From Symbiodinium natans (Eukaryota > Sar > Dinophyceae > Suessiales > Symbiodiniaceae): DNA of 64,000 nucleotides. The stretch covers positions 418,576 to 482,575 of the forward strand of contig CAJNDS010002330.1 in the NCBI GenBank assembly GCA_905221605.1, written 5' to 3'. The notes under the pieces were generated by a model, which did not search any database, was not told where the DNA came from, and saw only the letters and a list, made by a program, of their open reading frames with translations. The position numbers were made by a program, and so were the translations under genes. Shown piece after piece: positions 42,801-53,492 of this stretch (position 1 is the first letter of the stretch; each line of letters starts with the position of its first letter).

Positions 42801-44793
42801 AGGCTGCCCTAATGCGAGGGCTTCCAACGGAGTCTTTGGGCGATCCGTTGCCAGGCTTCCACCCCAGTGCAGCCGCACAGCCCGACAGCGCGGAGGCCTT
42901 TCTGCGCCAGAACGGCTTCAGGAAACTCCTCGAGCGTGATAGCCTGGGCTTTACGCCGCTGTGCTATGCGGCTCTGACCCTCGGGTGCTTTTCATCCCCT
43001 CCCCCTGTTATTATTAAACCCCCCCTTCCTCCCAATATCCTAATATTAAATGCCCTACCCTCCCCCCTGCCATATACTGTAATATGACCATAATGGGGGT
43101 ATGTAGTATTAGGGGGCCGGGGGGGCTTTAATATTAGGGGGAGGGGATTAGCACAACTGATTCGGGCTTTGGGGGGGCTTCGGACCCTGACGGGGTTCTA
43201 CTCCCAAAACCCAAGGTGCTGTGGCACCCAAGCCCAGCCAAACCTCACTCTACCCGCTCCAAGCCCTCTAAGGCCTTTTGGGCTTCAGGATTAGGGTTTA
43301 GGGTTTATAGAGTTTAGGGTTTAGGGTTTAGGGTTTAGCCCAGAATGGCAGCCTAGGAGGGGCGAGGAAGGCCCGCTCCGCGCCTTGCTCCAGAAGAGGG
43401 CCAGCCCTCTCGACAAGATCACGATGCTTGGGGGGCAAATTGTTAACCTTCAAAGGTGCGTTTAGGGTTTGGGGTTTGGGGTTTAGGGTTTAGGGTTTAG
43501 GGTTTGGGGCTGTCTAGGTTCCTAGAGAGGTAGCTTGGGAAGCAACTTGGGGGTCGCGGTTTTTTGGGTGCGCGAGGGTGGAGTGTCGATCTCCCCCCCA
43601 AAGCCCCCGCTCTGCATCGCAGCTTGAAGGTTCGGCATTTTTACCTAAACCCTAAACCCTAAACCCTAAACCCAAACCCCAAACCCCAAACCCCAAACCC
43701 CAAACCCCAAACCCCAAACCCTAAACCCTAAACCCGGAGTTGGGGCACGGGGCCTTGGACCCTCCCCGTCATTAAGGAAGATGCCTTAAGTAAGATTCGA
43801 AACTTCAATCCGTAGTTTAGGGCATCCTCCTTAGTTGAGGGTAGGGGTTTCGGAGGGGTTTAGGGTTTAGGGTTCCGGGCCAGGAAATCTGTTCCCCTCA
43901 TCCAGCTGCCCGACGGCTTTCCCTCACTGAGCCTTTGCGCACGCTACAAGCCCCTCGTCAGAAAATGATGCGGATCTGGCTCGGGACTGGATCTCAAATA
44001 AATCTGACAAGTATGAATATTTTGTTATTTCAGCATGACCCAGTCTTATCATGGACAGTGTATCTTAAGCCTCAGGGCTTTAGGGCTTGGGATGTTCGAG
44101 CGGCATACTCCACAGCAACTTAGGCACCATGAAGCAATGAAGATACTGGTTTCTTACAGGGCCGACGTCAACGCAGGAGTCACGAAGGCGGTGTACAAAG
44201 CTCCACTGGGCATGGCCGGCATGTCGAACGATGTGGTAGGAGTTCGGATGCTACTGCAATTCCGAGCGGACCCGTATATGTGCGCCACCCTAGCGAGACA
44301 AGGGCCACTGAACTCCTGCTGTGCAGGCAGTTCCATGGACACTGTAGAAGAGATGCTCAAGCAGGTACCAGATGTGACGATTCCGTCGCTGGTCGACTGC
44401 ACTATTCGCCATGCAAAGATAGTCCAAAGACTCATTGATGCCAGGGCTGACGTGAATGAAAGATACGCTCCACCTGTCCTGAGCTTGCCAGGGATGTTTC
44501 TGGCAACTTACAGCATGCTCTACAGAACAGACAGCTCAAAGACACGTTTTCGCACGTGGGCATACCATCACCACGGCGGAACGCCGCTGATGATTCACAT
44601 CATCTGCGGCAACTGGGATGTGGCTGCCGTCCTGATCGCAAACGGGGCGCGCCTGGACGTGCGGAACTCCAGGGGGAGGAGCGCCGCCGACTTCGCGCGC
44701 GAGAGCTCCGCCCCGGAGCACATCCTTTCGGCTTTTGAGGCTGAGACTGGAAAGTGCCAGTCACTAGTCCCTTGGGTGCTGGACAGGATGTGA
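39829..44793 (+). CDS. ankyrin-repeat protein with N-terminal SHQWL-type domain (about 10 exons)
   Basis: Exons: 39829-about 39900 (tentative start, MPCGSAKLPETDLEHYAAQL), 40080-40132, 40238-40375, 40570-40672, 41181-41263, 41548-41640, 42454-42984, 43360-43455, 43884-43949, 44124-44793 (TGA). From 40080 they sum to 1833 nt, 610 codons plus stop, with all phases agreeing. The N-terminal half reads KAIFVSHQWLGRW, HPDPQLQQFRVLQEALRNIL, HVWYDYFSCPQ, AIRSIAGYVERCELFIALCP and WAKRGWCILEHTVRELA. I recall this arrangement from many dinoflagellate proteins; its function is unknown. The C-terminal half has ankyrin repeats (GFTPLCYAAL, HHEAMKILVSYRADVNAG, GGTPLMIHIICGNWDVAAVL). Donors include GC after 41263 and 43949. 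Exon 1 and its junction are uncertain; the rest is strong. Ankyrin repeats suggest protein binding; the partner is unknown. Confidence 0.85.
41025..41178. repeat. CCCTAAA array forming an acceptor tract
   Basis: About 21 copies that run directly into the CCCCAG acceptor of the ankyrin-gene exon at 41181. The 5' part of the same intron has TTTAGGG/TTTGGGG copies (40687-40785). Confidence 0.96.
42454..42984 (+). CDS. largest internal exon of the ankyrin gene
   Basis: 531 nt, by far the longest internal exon here. It starts after CTCAG with the second half of Gly and YVERCELFIALCPT, runs through WAKRGWCILEHTVREL and the linker to the first ankyrin repeat (DSLGFTPLCYAAL), and ends at a GT donor. 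The in-frame ORF continues into the intron, so the 3' border is set by the join to GEEGPLRALLQKRASP at 43360. Confidence 0.8.
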
Positions 44794-44975
44794 TTTTGTT
44801 TCTTTTGGTTGGGGTGGGGTGGGGTGGGTGGGGGGGGGGGTGCCCTTAGGGTTAGGGCTTGGGCTCTATCTTGATGCTGATGGGTAGGCAGCTACGTTTG
44901 AGAATCTTTATGGGTACCATAGCATCTTGCCTCAAGCTTTTGAGGTTCGCCATTTTTCATCCTTTGGAAAAGCTC

Positions 44976-45083
44976 AGGAGGTTCATGGTACTTCTAACCC
45001 AATAAGAACTGCTGTTCTAACCCACTGTTAAGCCCCTGAAGTGCCCTTATATGGTTATGCTTGGGTTATGAAGTACCATGAAC
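44976..45083. repeat. inverted-repeat family C copy next to the ankyrin gene 3' end
   Basis: AGGAGGTTCATGGTACTTCT on the left pairs with GAAGTACCATGAACC on the right, followed at once by the CCCCAAA array. Confidence 0.8.
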
Positions 45084-45172
45084 CCTAAACCCCAAACCCC
45101 AAACCCCAAACCCCAAACCCCAAACCCCAAACCCCAAACCCCAAACCCCAAACCCCAAACCCCAAACCCTAA
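45082..45172. repeat. CCCCAAA heptamer variant array
   Basis: About 12 copies of CCCCAAA, a one-base variant of CCCTAAA, homogenised over the array. Other blocks of the same variant: 43672-43720, 51590-51722, 52122-52155; on the other strand 9350-9385 and 63618-63658. Confidence 0.95.
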
Positions 45173-45830
45173 ACCCTACCATCAAGTAAGGTCCAGAAGA
45201 TGACGTCCCCTGTGAATGATGAGCTGCGCGGCGGGATGCATGAGCCGGAGGCCATATTTCCCATCTGATTGGGCTTTTTTCCAGGGTAAGCTGAACCCTA
45301 AAGCCGAAATCTTAAAGGTTTGTTCTGGGTGGGCTCTTGGGACACTGTCTGCGTCATTGGGGTTCTCGCGGATCATGTGGCAAGGGTTTTTTTGCTTGAG
45401 GGTTCTAACCCCCTCCCTCGAACAGTTAAACCGCCTAAGGTAGCCCCTACTCCCTAACAGGAAGTAGTCACTATTTAATACGTGAAGGTAGGGTGGGGCT
45501 TTAATGCTACGAGCTTGAGAGTCTTGTGAGAGCCCTGAGCCCTAAGCCCTATACCAGAGTGTTTCAGGCCCAGGTGTGCGTAGGGGGGTTGATTCGAAAT
45601 GAAGGGTCTCTTTGTTGGGGGTTTCGAGCTTAGACCCTAAACCCTAAACCAGACACTAAGCTACAAACCCTAAACCCTGGAGACTCTGCATGGAGACCCT
45701 GACTTATCGAACAACCCCCACGTGTCCTGCATTGGGGCACCGTGTCAGCCCGCGGCATTTCCTCCTTAGGAGGGTCACCCTGCAGGCGGCCAAAAGAGGA
45801 GAGAACCTTGAACCCTGGATCCTCAATCCC

Positions 45831-45951
45831 TACTTGAAGGTTCAGTTAGAAGTATGGTTATAGGTACCCAAAATAAGGTTAGAACCGGCTGGAAGTACAG
45901 TTCCCCTACTTATGACCCCACCTCGAACTACCCATGAAACTCCAAGTAGAC
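45831..45951. repeat. inverted-repeat family C copy
   Basis: TACTTGAAGGTTCAGTTAGA on the left, CCCATGAAACTCCAAGTAGA on the right. Confidence 0.7.
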
Positions 45952-46565
45952 CCTAAACCCTAAACCTCAAAGGTGCTGTATCATGGTCCGTTTTGGTTCT
46001 GCCTCCTCCGGTCTTGTGTCGAGGGCTTCGGAATGCCTGATTCAGCTGTTGAGCACCTGGGGCGGTCGTCTTGAAAACTGAAACCCTAAACCCTAAACCC
46101 TAAACCCTAAACCCTAAACCTTAAATCAACACCCGAAATCAACACCCTAAGCCCGAAGCCCTAAACCCCAATCCTTGGACCCTATGACCTAGGATGCCTC
46201 GATCAACCTAGTGTATGCAGCGTTGCAGGGTTTAGGGTTCAGGGTTCAGGGTTCAGGGTTTAGGGTTTAGGGTTTAGGGTTTAGGGTTTAGGGTTTAGGG
46301 TTTGGCCAAAAAGTCTATTCCCCACCCCTCAGTGCGGGCTCCGGTTTTTCTACTCGCCCGCGTCTCCCAGAATCTACCCTGAGAGTCACAGCGTTCCCCC
46401 CAGAAATTTCTGCAGAGTAAGGTTTTGTGAAGTGCTCAGCCCCAGATATCCGGTATCCCAAAGTATACCTACCGTGCTCTTCAAATTCTTTAGGGTGAGG
46501 ATCGTCGAAGACATCTGTGATGAGGAGGGTGGTGCTGTTCCAAAGTGCCTCCAGGGGTGACACTC

Positions 46566-46619
46566 GCAACTTCCTGAAGGCCCGGAAGCAGGTAACTTCC
46601 TGAAGGCCCGGAAGCAGGT
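46566..46619. repeat. perfect 27-nt tandem duplication
   Basis: Two exact head-to-tail copies beginning ACTTCCTGAAGGCCCGGAAG and ending CAGGTA. If the surrounding stretch is an exon, each copy offers the same CAG-GTA donor. Confidence 0.9.
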
Positions 46620-46894
46620 AGCCGCGTAAACCCGAAAAAGCCGCAAAACACGCAATACCGAAACACAAGCATCCCCCCCAAAACCCTCTCCACTTTCGGG
46701 GCTAAGGGGGGTGAGGGTTTTCAGGGTCTAAGCTGCCATTGTGCAGGACTTCTTTCCGGGTTTAGGATGGGATTTCTGGGGTTTAGGGTTTAGGGTTTCG
46801 GGTCTAGGGTTGAGGGTTTAGGGGCTTGAGTTCGAGGATCTGCGGGGCTTGGGCCATTGATGTGTACCTTTGCCGCCGACCCTTTGGCCCACAG

Positions 46895-46953
46895 CTGTCT
46901 CCATTGACGACCGAGTCAGCTGCCCGGTTGCTCAGATTACATGGCTTCAAAGG
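46895..46953 (+). CDS. candidate internal exon, unknown gene
   Basis: Between CACAG and GGTTTAGGG, an open segment reads LSPLTTESAARLLRLHGFK. Good acceptor, GT donor made by the telomere-like repeat, and protein-like composition. I do not recognise the family and could not link it to other exons. Confidence 0.45.
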
Positions 46954-47587
46954 GTTTAGGGTTTAGGGTTTCGGGTTTAGGGTTTCGGGTTTCGGGTTTC
47001 GGGTGCAGTTTTGCTCTGACGCAGAAGCTCTTCATGTATGTGCGTGAGATTGTGTGAGCAATCAGGCAGAGTTGACTAAACCTAAAACCAAGTTCTGAAG
47101 TTTCTTGAAGGGCCTGTCGGCTGCCTAAAACCCTGGAGCCCCTTCCCCTCCCCCGCCCTGGAGGGCTGCGGGCAGCATAGCCACCCATCGGTTCAGGGTT
47201 TGCAGGAATTCAGGAATTAGGGTTTAGGGTTTAGGGTTTAGGGTTTAGGGGGTCTCTTGTAATCGTTTGGCCCGCCAGCAAGCGGTCTTGGCGGGCTAGG
47301 GTTGTGGTTTCGGGATTGAGGGTTTAGGGGCTTAGGGGTTCAAGGGTTCCAGGGATCAAGACTCGCACCCCTAACATTGCTTAAGGTTTCCCTTACTAAG
47401 ATACTCCTAGTATGGCCCTGGTATTACCATCAGAATCAAGAAGGGTCCCCAAACCCAAGGGTGCAACCTGAGGGGTCCCAGGTAACATCCCAATGAAGGG
47501 TCCGGGTCCCCGATCTCTCAACCTGTGGTTCGGGACCCTGACCTATAGGAAGCCCAAAGCGGTTCTTCATGACTCCCGCACCTGAGC

Positions 47588-47657
47588 AGCCCTTAATAGG
47601 GATTAGAATGTGGGGGTACTATAATCCTATTCAGGGCTGTGAGTATAAGGGGGCACA
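47588..47657. repeat. inverted-repeat family B copy
   Basis: CAGCCCTTAATAGGGATTAG faces TATTCAGGGCTGTGAGTATA, then AGGGGGCACAT. The left outer arm is missing. Confidence 0.7.
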
Positions 47658-47853
47658 TGACAACCCGTACCTACCTATGAGCTATGAGCAACCATGTCCG
47701 GTAAATTCCGTGTGCTGATATGATCTGGTTAGCAACGGTTGGTGTTTCTTCGTTTTCATTCCGGAAGGGTGTTGTTATAAGCATTCCAGCAAGGGGTTCT
47801 TAGGAGGGGGCGGGGGCCCAATATGCGAACTTGCACAAGACCCGTGGCCCAAG

Positions 47854-47854
<1 letters not shown>

Positions 47855-47890
<36 letters not shown>
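47855..47890. repeat. poly-C tract, 36 nt
   Basis: The longest single-base run in the window. Other runs of at least 13 C or G: 8597-8609, 10747-10759, 26154-26171, 36582-36602, 36810-36829, 38289-38306, 56820-56840 and 56888-56910. Exact lengths in the assembly may be unreliable. Confidence 0.9.
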
Positions 47891-47893
<3 letters not shown>

Positions 47894-48504
47894 ATAAGCA
47901 GAATGAGCTGCGGTACTCAGCCCGCATGTCCTCAGAGCTTGGCTTGCTTAAATTGTAAGCAGAAAGCCAGTGTTGCGGAAAGGTGTAGGTGGTAGAGTTT
48001 AACTTTCAATACAAGCATTGCAGCAGCTCGGCAGGAAAAGGTATTACTTGGGGCTACATTGCTCTCCCAGTCCCTGTCCTGCATGTACCATCCTGTTCGT
48101 CAGTAAAATGTTTTCAGATACTGTGTACATTGTCAATTTCGGCGAAATTTGGATCGTCAGTGCTACTGTAGTGAGTTTGTGATGTGACCCATCAAGATAT
48201 GTGGATCTTCATTAAACCTAATTTTCTGGGCAAGTAAATGTATTTGACTGTTCCTGCTAGGACACCCGGACGGACGTGTCATCAACCACTGCTAGTGCGA
48301 CACGTAGAACAGATGACAATGAATTCAGCTACTCGGACAGCCCGGACGACATGGTCATGAAGACAGCTACTGGGACACCCCGGACGGAATGTTACAGCCA
48401 ATCATCTCACAGCAAAACGTGGGCCCTCAAACAGACCCCTCTCTACTTGAAACCTTCTTGCTAGAGCCTTAGCCTCCACACTACACCCTAGACCGTCCCT
48501 GCAG
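47890..48504. other. complex single-copy stretch
   Basis: About 600 bases unlike the surrounding heptamer DNA. A short open frame at 48276-48464 holds two imperfect copies of a stretch encoding Asp-x-Pro-Asp-Asp/Gly-Met (about 48332-48350 and 48373-48391), in different frames. It may be UTR or coding; nothing is recognisable. Confidence 0.25.
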
Positions 48505-48574
48505 GACATTCCAAGATTTCGCGATCTTCCTGCGGCACCCATGGCAGAGTCTCGTCTGGCAGGATTGTTCTTAG
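48505..48574 (+). CDS. candidate terminal exon, unknown gene
   Basis: After GCAG, the frame reads TFQDFAIFLRHPWQSLVWQD and then a short tail to TAG at 48572-48574. The composition is strongly protein-like. A second frame over the same bases (DIPRFRDLPAAPMAESRLAG) is also open, so the reading frame is not settled. Upstream single-copy sequence (47890-48470) has no heptamer arrays and may belong to the same gene. Confidence 0.4.
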
Positions 48575-49087
48575 GTTCTGAAGGGAGGGCGGTTAGGGTT
48601 TAGGGTTTAGGGTTTAGGGTTTAGGGCTTAGGGTTTAGGGGTATGGAACCCAAGGTTTCCTAACACTTCCCAAGGCTCCCTCCCCACTACTCCCTAAGCT
48701 TCCCTAAGGTTCCCAAGGTACCTACCCCCCTTGAACCCCCTCCCTGAAGAACTCTGTAAGTTTGGCGCGCTCCGAAGCCCTAAATGCAGTTCAGGGCTTA
48801 GGGATTTATAGCCGCAGCACAAAGCCCATGAGCACATGGCACAAGGACTCTTCTTCCCCTAAACCCTAAACCCTAAATCCTGTTCGCTGGAAGCTTGGAA
48901 GCGATGGGTCCAGGGTTTGGGGTTTAGGGTTTGCAGGGTTTGGGTTAGGGTTTATGGCTTATGGGGTTAAGGGTTTGGGGCTTAGGGTTCGGGAGTTGAT
49001 AAGCCCTGAAGAACCTTAAAGGGTTGATGGTTTATGCTTTTGGGGTTTAGGGAGTATATGAGCCCTAACCCTGAGATCTTTTGTTTT

Positions 49088-49209
49088 TAGGTTCTCCCTT
49101 ACACAGTAGCCAACCACAAGCAGCGTTTAGGGTTTAGGGTTTAGGGTTTAGGGTTTAGGGTTTAGGGTTTAGGGTTTAGGGTTTGGGAATATGGTTGCTG
49201 GCCTACCAG
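49088..49209 (+). repeat. introner family A copy with an internal TTTAGGG array
   Basis: GGTTCTCCCTTACACAGTAG on the left, GGGAATATGGTTGCTGGCC then TACCAG on the right, with about eight TTTAGGG copies (49125-49183) between them. The right end is the acceptor of the exon at 49210. Confidence 0.75.
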
Positions 49210-49326
49210 GGGAGCTTATCAGCCCTCCAGAGCCACCTCAGGCAACGATGGAGTGCGGATCTTTCTCGCGAGAGGCCACGCCTGAGGGCCTACACCTGAC
49301 GCGCAGCCCTGAGAGCTCTTCTCCTG
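49210..49326 (+). CDS. candidate exon of a Ser/Pro-rich protein
   Basis: The segment starts right after a family A introner 3' end (CTACCAG) and reads ELISPPEPPQATMECGSFSR, then EATPEGLHLTRSPESSSPG, ending at a GT donor. Short Ser/Pro/Glu-rich stretches with FSREATPEG-like motifs recall dinoflagellate proteins that carry CCCH zinc fingers; that link is an inference. The last 20 nt are repeated at 49401-49420 with one mismatch. Confidence 0.55.
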
Positions 49327-50667
49327 GTTAGGGTCTTAGGGGTTAGGGGCCCTTAAACTCTAAATCAATCCTTACTACCCTCAAAGGTTCAGAACAATAT
49401 CCTGAGAGCTGTTCTCCTGGTGTCCCAGCCCGGGTTTAGGGTTTAGGGGGTTTAGGGGGAGTTTAGGGGGTTTAGGCGGTTTAAGGGGCTTAGGGGGTTT
49501 AGGGGGTTTAGCGGGGTTTAGCGGGTTTCAGGGGGGTTTAGGGAGTTTAGGGGCCCTTAAGCAGCAAATCTGCCCTTACAACCCTCAAAGTAAGCCCCAC
49601 AGCCTCCTAAATCAGGGTCGTTTGAGTTTTAGGACTTCTTGGGCATTAGTTACCGGCCTAGGGGATGATGGGCTTTTTGGCTCCGTAGAGTTGGGAACCC
49701 TACAGCCCTACAGCCCTAAAGCCCTAAAGGCCTAAAGGCCTAAAGCCTAATAATGCCTAAAGTCCTAAAACCCTAAGAGAGGTAGCATTCTCGGTTTCGG
49801 GTTTTGGGGGCCTCGGGCCTGCGGATTCCCAGGGCTGGCTCCATTGGTTTGGGGTTTAGGGTTTAGGTTTTAGAGTTTACGGGTTGCCTCGAAATTTGAA
49901 ACAGTCCAGAATGGCTTGCTCAAGCGTCCGTTAGTGACCCCTTTGGAGGCTCCGCTGCTTAGGGTTGGGTTGCGTTCAGGGAATCAAAGATGCCCGAACT
50001 TGGCAGAAGGCGGCACTTAGGGAGACTGAGAGGACCAGTGTTAGGTTTCACAAGGGAACCCCAAAGCCTATCAAGCCCAAGTAGGGCTTAGAGTGTGGGG
50101 CTCCGGTCTACTTGGTACTGATAAGAAGCCCTAATAGTCCAGAGAACAATATTCAGACTTCTAGCAAGCATGAGCCTTCAAGTAGGACAGCTCAGGTTCC
50201 GCAACATGCTACCACCCCGAAGGCGCAGACGGCAACGGCCCGATAGTCCCAAATCCAGAACCCCTACAGTGCAGCTCACAGACAAAGCTCCCTGAAGAAG
50301 GGTTTAGGGGTTAGAAGTTTAGGGTTCAGAGTTGAGGGTTTAGGGTTTTAGGGTTTAAGTGGGGCACCGTTTGTCCAGAAGCCTTACACTGAAAGGCGCA
50401 GTAGGAAGGCATGCTACCACCCCGAAGCCGCTGCAAGGGCAGCTCCGAATCGCAGCGCGCGTACGGCATATGTCTCCCACACACTTCCATATTCGTAACC
50501 GAGCTTGTCGTCCCAAATGGAGGCCTTAGCAAAAGTGAGACGCAACACCCATGTCCGAGGCATCTGTTTCCGGATGGGGAATCCACCACAGCGCCTTGTC
50601 CGATATGTAGTCGGGCGTAGGCGTGAGTGAGTGCATGAAAGACATCGCCGAAACAAGCCCAAAACCC

Positions 50668-50945
50668 TCCAAACCGCCTAACCAACCCCCAAATCCCCCC
50701 ACCAAACCCCAACCAAACCCCAACCAACCCCCAAACCCCCCATAACCCCAGACAACCCCGCCACAACCCCCCCCCAACCCCCCCACAACCCCCTCACAAC
50801 CCCCCTCACAACCCCACCCCACACAACGCCCCCACAACCCCTCACAACCCTCCCACAACCCTTCCAGAAAACCCCCCCACCCCCCCCCCACCCCCCCCCC
50901 CAGCCCCCCCCCCCAAGCCCCCGCCCACAAGCCCCCCAACCAACC
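50668..50945. repeat. CCCCCACAACC-type C-rich low-complexity region
   Basis: About 280 nt of C runs broken by AA, ACA or AACC. On the other strand it produces Gly/Trp-rich frames that I regard as artefacts. Confidence 0.85.
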
Positions 50946-51239
50946 CCCAAAGCCCGTTTCCGAGGACGGCTGCGCAACGCCTTCTGAACGCAGCAGCGCC
51001 AAGGGCCGGGTGCACGGCCAGTGGCGGTGCGATCAGTGTTCGCCCTAAACCGTAAACCCTAAACCCCAAACCCCAAACCCTAAACCCTAGATCCTAAACC
51101 CTAAACCCTAAACCCATCTTCGTTTTTCGGGTTACTCAGGGTTGTGGGGTTATTTTGTTTTGGACTTAATCCAGAGTGTTGAGGATATCTTACTTAGGGG
51201 TTTATAGGGCTATCTGATACGGGGCTTATGTTATTGTTT

Positions 51240-51330
51240 GTTGGTGAGTGTACGAAGGGCTCCTTATACATGTTGGTGAGTGTTTGTTCGTTCTTGTTTC
51301 GGGATACGAGGAATAAAAACCATATGTCAT
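51240..51330. repeat. dispersed repeat family E, copy 2
   Basis: TTGGTGAGTGTACGAAGGG, TTGGTGAGTGTTTGTTCG, then TTTCGGGATACGAGGAATAA, parallel to 35897-35990. Confidence 0.7.
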
Positions 51331-51589
51331 CTACGTTGTTATAGGGTTATTCAGGGGACTATTTTGCATTCAGGGCAATATAGGGTTTAGTTTAGGGTTA
51401 TCCAGGGGGTTAGGAGCTAGGAGACAGCCATCCCCCAAGCCCTTAAACCCTCAAGGGCAGGTCTTGGGGTGTTTGGGGGGCTGTGGGCGTCTTCCTTTGT
51501 CCTGAATGCGACACTTAGCCCCAAACTTAGGATTTGACCCCCCCCCCCCCTCCTCAAACCGTAAACCCTAAGCCCCAAACCCCAAACCC

Positions 51590-51743
51590 CCCCCAAACCC
51601 CAAACCCCAAACCCCAAACCCCAAACCCCAAACCCCAAACCCCCAACCCCAAACCCCAAACCCCAAACCCCAAACCCCAAACCCCAAACCCCAAACCCCA
51701 AACCCCAAACCCCAAACCCCAAACCCTAAACCCTAAACCCTAA
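51590..51743. repeat. CCCCAAA variant array
   Basis: About 18 copies of CCCCAAA, changing to CCCTAAA in the last three copies before the exon at 51754. Confidence 0.95.
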
Positions 51744-51753
51744 CCCGAGCAAG

Positions 51754-51833
51754 GCCCGAACATGAAGCTCGTGTTCGGACTGCTCGAGCGCGGCCTGCCA
51801 TCGCTCCAGCGTGGCCCCTCGGCGCGACTTTGA
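51754..51833 (+). CDS. candidate terminal exon
   Basis: After a CCCCAAA array and the acceptor GCAAG, an open GC-rich segment reads NMKLVFGLLERGLPSLQRG and stops at TGA (51831-51833). Composition and context resemble exons elsewhere in the window. No family is recognised. Confidence 0.4.
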
Positions 51834-52329
51834 CCTTCTGTGCTCTTAGGGTTTAGGGTTTAGGGTTTCGGGTTTCGGGTTTAGGGTTCAGGGTCCAAAA
51901 CCCTGGACAGGGTTGAGGGTCTTTGGGTTGGAGGTTGGGGGGGAGTTTGGGAGCGGGGGCCCTTTCAATGGGTAAAGGGTTGGGTTTGGGGTTCAGGGTT
52001 TAGGGAAAGCTCCACATGTGATAACTGGTCCGAAGTCGAGACAAACCCTACACCCAAACCCGAAGGGCAGCCAGGGTCCCTAAGCCCTAAACCCTAAACC
52101 CTAAACCCTAAACCCTAAACCCCAAACCCCAAACCCCAAACCCCAAACCCCAAACCCTAACCCATGGGCTCCAAACTTGCATTCCGAGCTACACTGGGCA
52201 GGCTACCGTACACCGGACCCTTCGCCCACGCGCACGGGACTGCCGAAGTGCAACTTGGACGATCGCAGGGCTTGTAAAGTTTGTAGGCATGTCCAATGTG
52301 TACTCAACTTCATCGACATAAATAAGTAA

Positions 52330-52925
52330 ATACATATATATATATACATATTTGGCATATGCATATATAAGATGTATCTGAGAGGATTGGCTTTTCATTG
52401 CCTCGCAGCTTCGACAGGGCGGGAGGGAAAATATGCATGGAGTGTGTACATATATATATATATATGTGTAGGGAGTGGGGCTTCCCACGCATGTGTATAT
52501 ATATATATATATATATGTATACACGTATGTATGTATAGGTTTGTATATACATTATGCACATATACGTATGCGTATATATGTATGTGTATAGATATAATAC
52601 AAATAAGTGTGTGTATATATATATATATGGGGGGGGGTATCTGTGTATATTATATCTGCGCCCCCCAAACCTATATACATACATACCTACATACACAGAT
52701 TACACATACACATACACATACACAGACACATACACATACACATACACACATACAGATAAGTGCATGTGTGCATGTTTTCTTTTGTTCCAAGAAAATTTTG
52801 AGGAGGTGATGCGGGGTTTAGAGGAACGAGGGATTCTGTCTTGTGTAACCCACCAAAATGGTTGATGCATGGGGGGGGGAGGCTGTATATATTATATATG
52901 TATATATATATATATAGACACATAT
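52330..52925. repeat. TA, TGTA and CACATA simple-repeat region
   Basis: Several TATATA blocks mixed with GTATGTA and ACACATACACATA tracts over about 600 nt. All open frames here are low-complexity artefacts. Confidence 0.9.
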
Positions 52926-53052
52926 GAGGATATGATTGAGACGATTAGATGGATCTCTCCCTAACCCTAAGCTCAAAGCCCCAAGCCACACCCGCACATC
53001 CTGAGCACCACCAACCCCCCGAGGTGACGACGTGAACCCTAGAAGGTTTAGG

Positions 53053-53140
53053 TGGGATGTTCCCCCTTATGCTAACAGTCCTTAATAGGGATGATAATAC
53101 GGAGGTACTTTAAGGACTGTTTCTATAAGGGTGAATATGG
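53053..53140. repeat. inverted-repeat family B copy
   Basis: GGGATGTTCCCCCTTATGCT then AACAGTCCTTAATAGGGATG on the left, AAGGACTGTTTCTATAAGGG on the right. Confidence 0.75.
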
Positions 53141-53492
53141 GTTTAAGGTATAGGGAACACCCAAACTTCCAAACTCTCAGTCGGTCAAGAGAGTCGGTGC
53201 AGGGCTTGGGGTTTGGTTGTTGTTGTCTAGGGATTTGGGATTCTTGGGTTTGGTTCTGAGACCTGGCAGACCGCCACTACCAAACCCTGAGCTACAGCCC
53301 AGGCGCTGCCTACAAAGAGCCGCCGCCTTGGAATCTCTTGTGGCGTCGTTGTCGTTTTGCTGCTTTGGGCTTGGGAGACACATGAGCTTGAACTAGTTGT
53401 CCCAAGTCCGGGCGTTGTGCGCGTCTTACGGACCAAGCAGCAAAGCTGGCTCAACTAATCCCCCCCCCCCCGAGCGCATGATGCGTGCTCAG

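Larger units (their letters stand above)
44794..46894. other. intergenic or intronic region downstream of the ankyrin gene
   Basis: Contains a G-rich stretch (44813-44840), two copies of inverted-repeat family C (about 44976-45083 and 45831-45951), a CCCCAAA array (45082-45172), a CCCTAAA array (46083-46125) and a TTTAGGG array (46231-46305). A complex stretch at about 46330-46640 may be coding; in one frame it reads VVLFQSASRGDTRNFLK. It carries a perfect 27-nt tandem duplication (about 46566-46619). No assembled gene. Confidence 0.35.

Noticed and set aside
50326-51002. Gly/Trp-rich frames on the minus strand
   Set aside because: Their central parts are translations of C-run low-complexity DNA (50668-50945). 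One part (50414-50662) looks more natural but has no recognisable family or splice context.
52189-52923. Tyr/Ile-rich frames on both strands
   Set aside because: Translations of TATATA and CACATA simple repeats.
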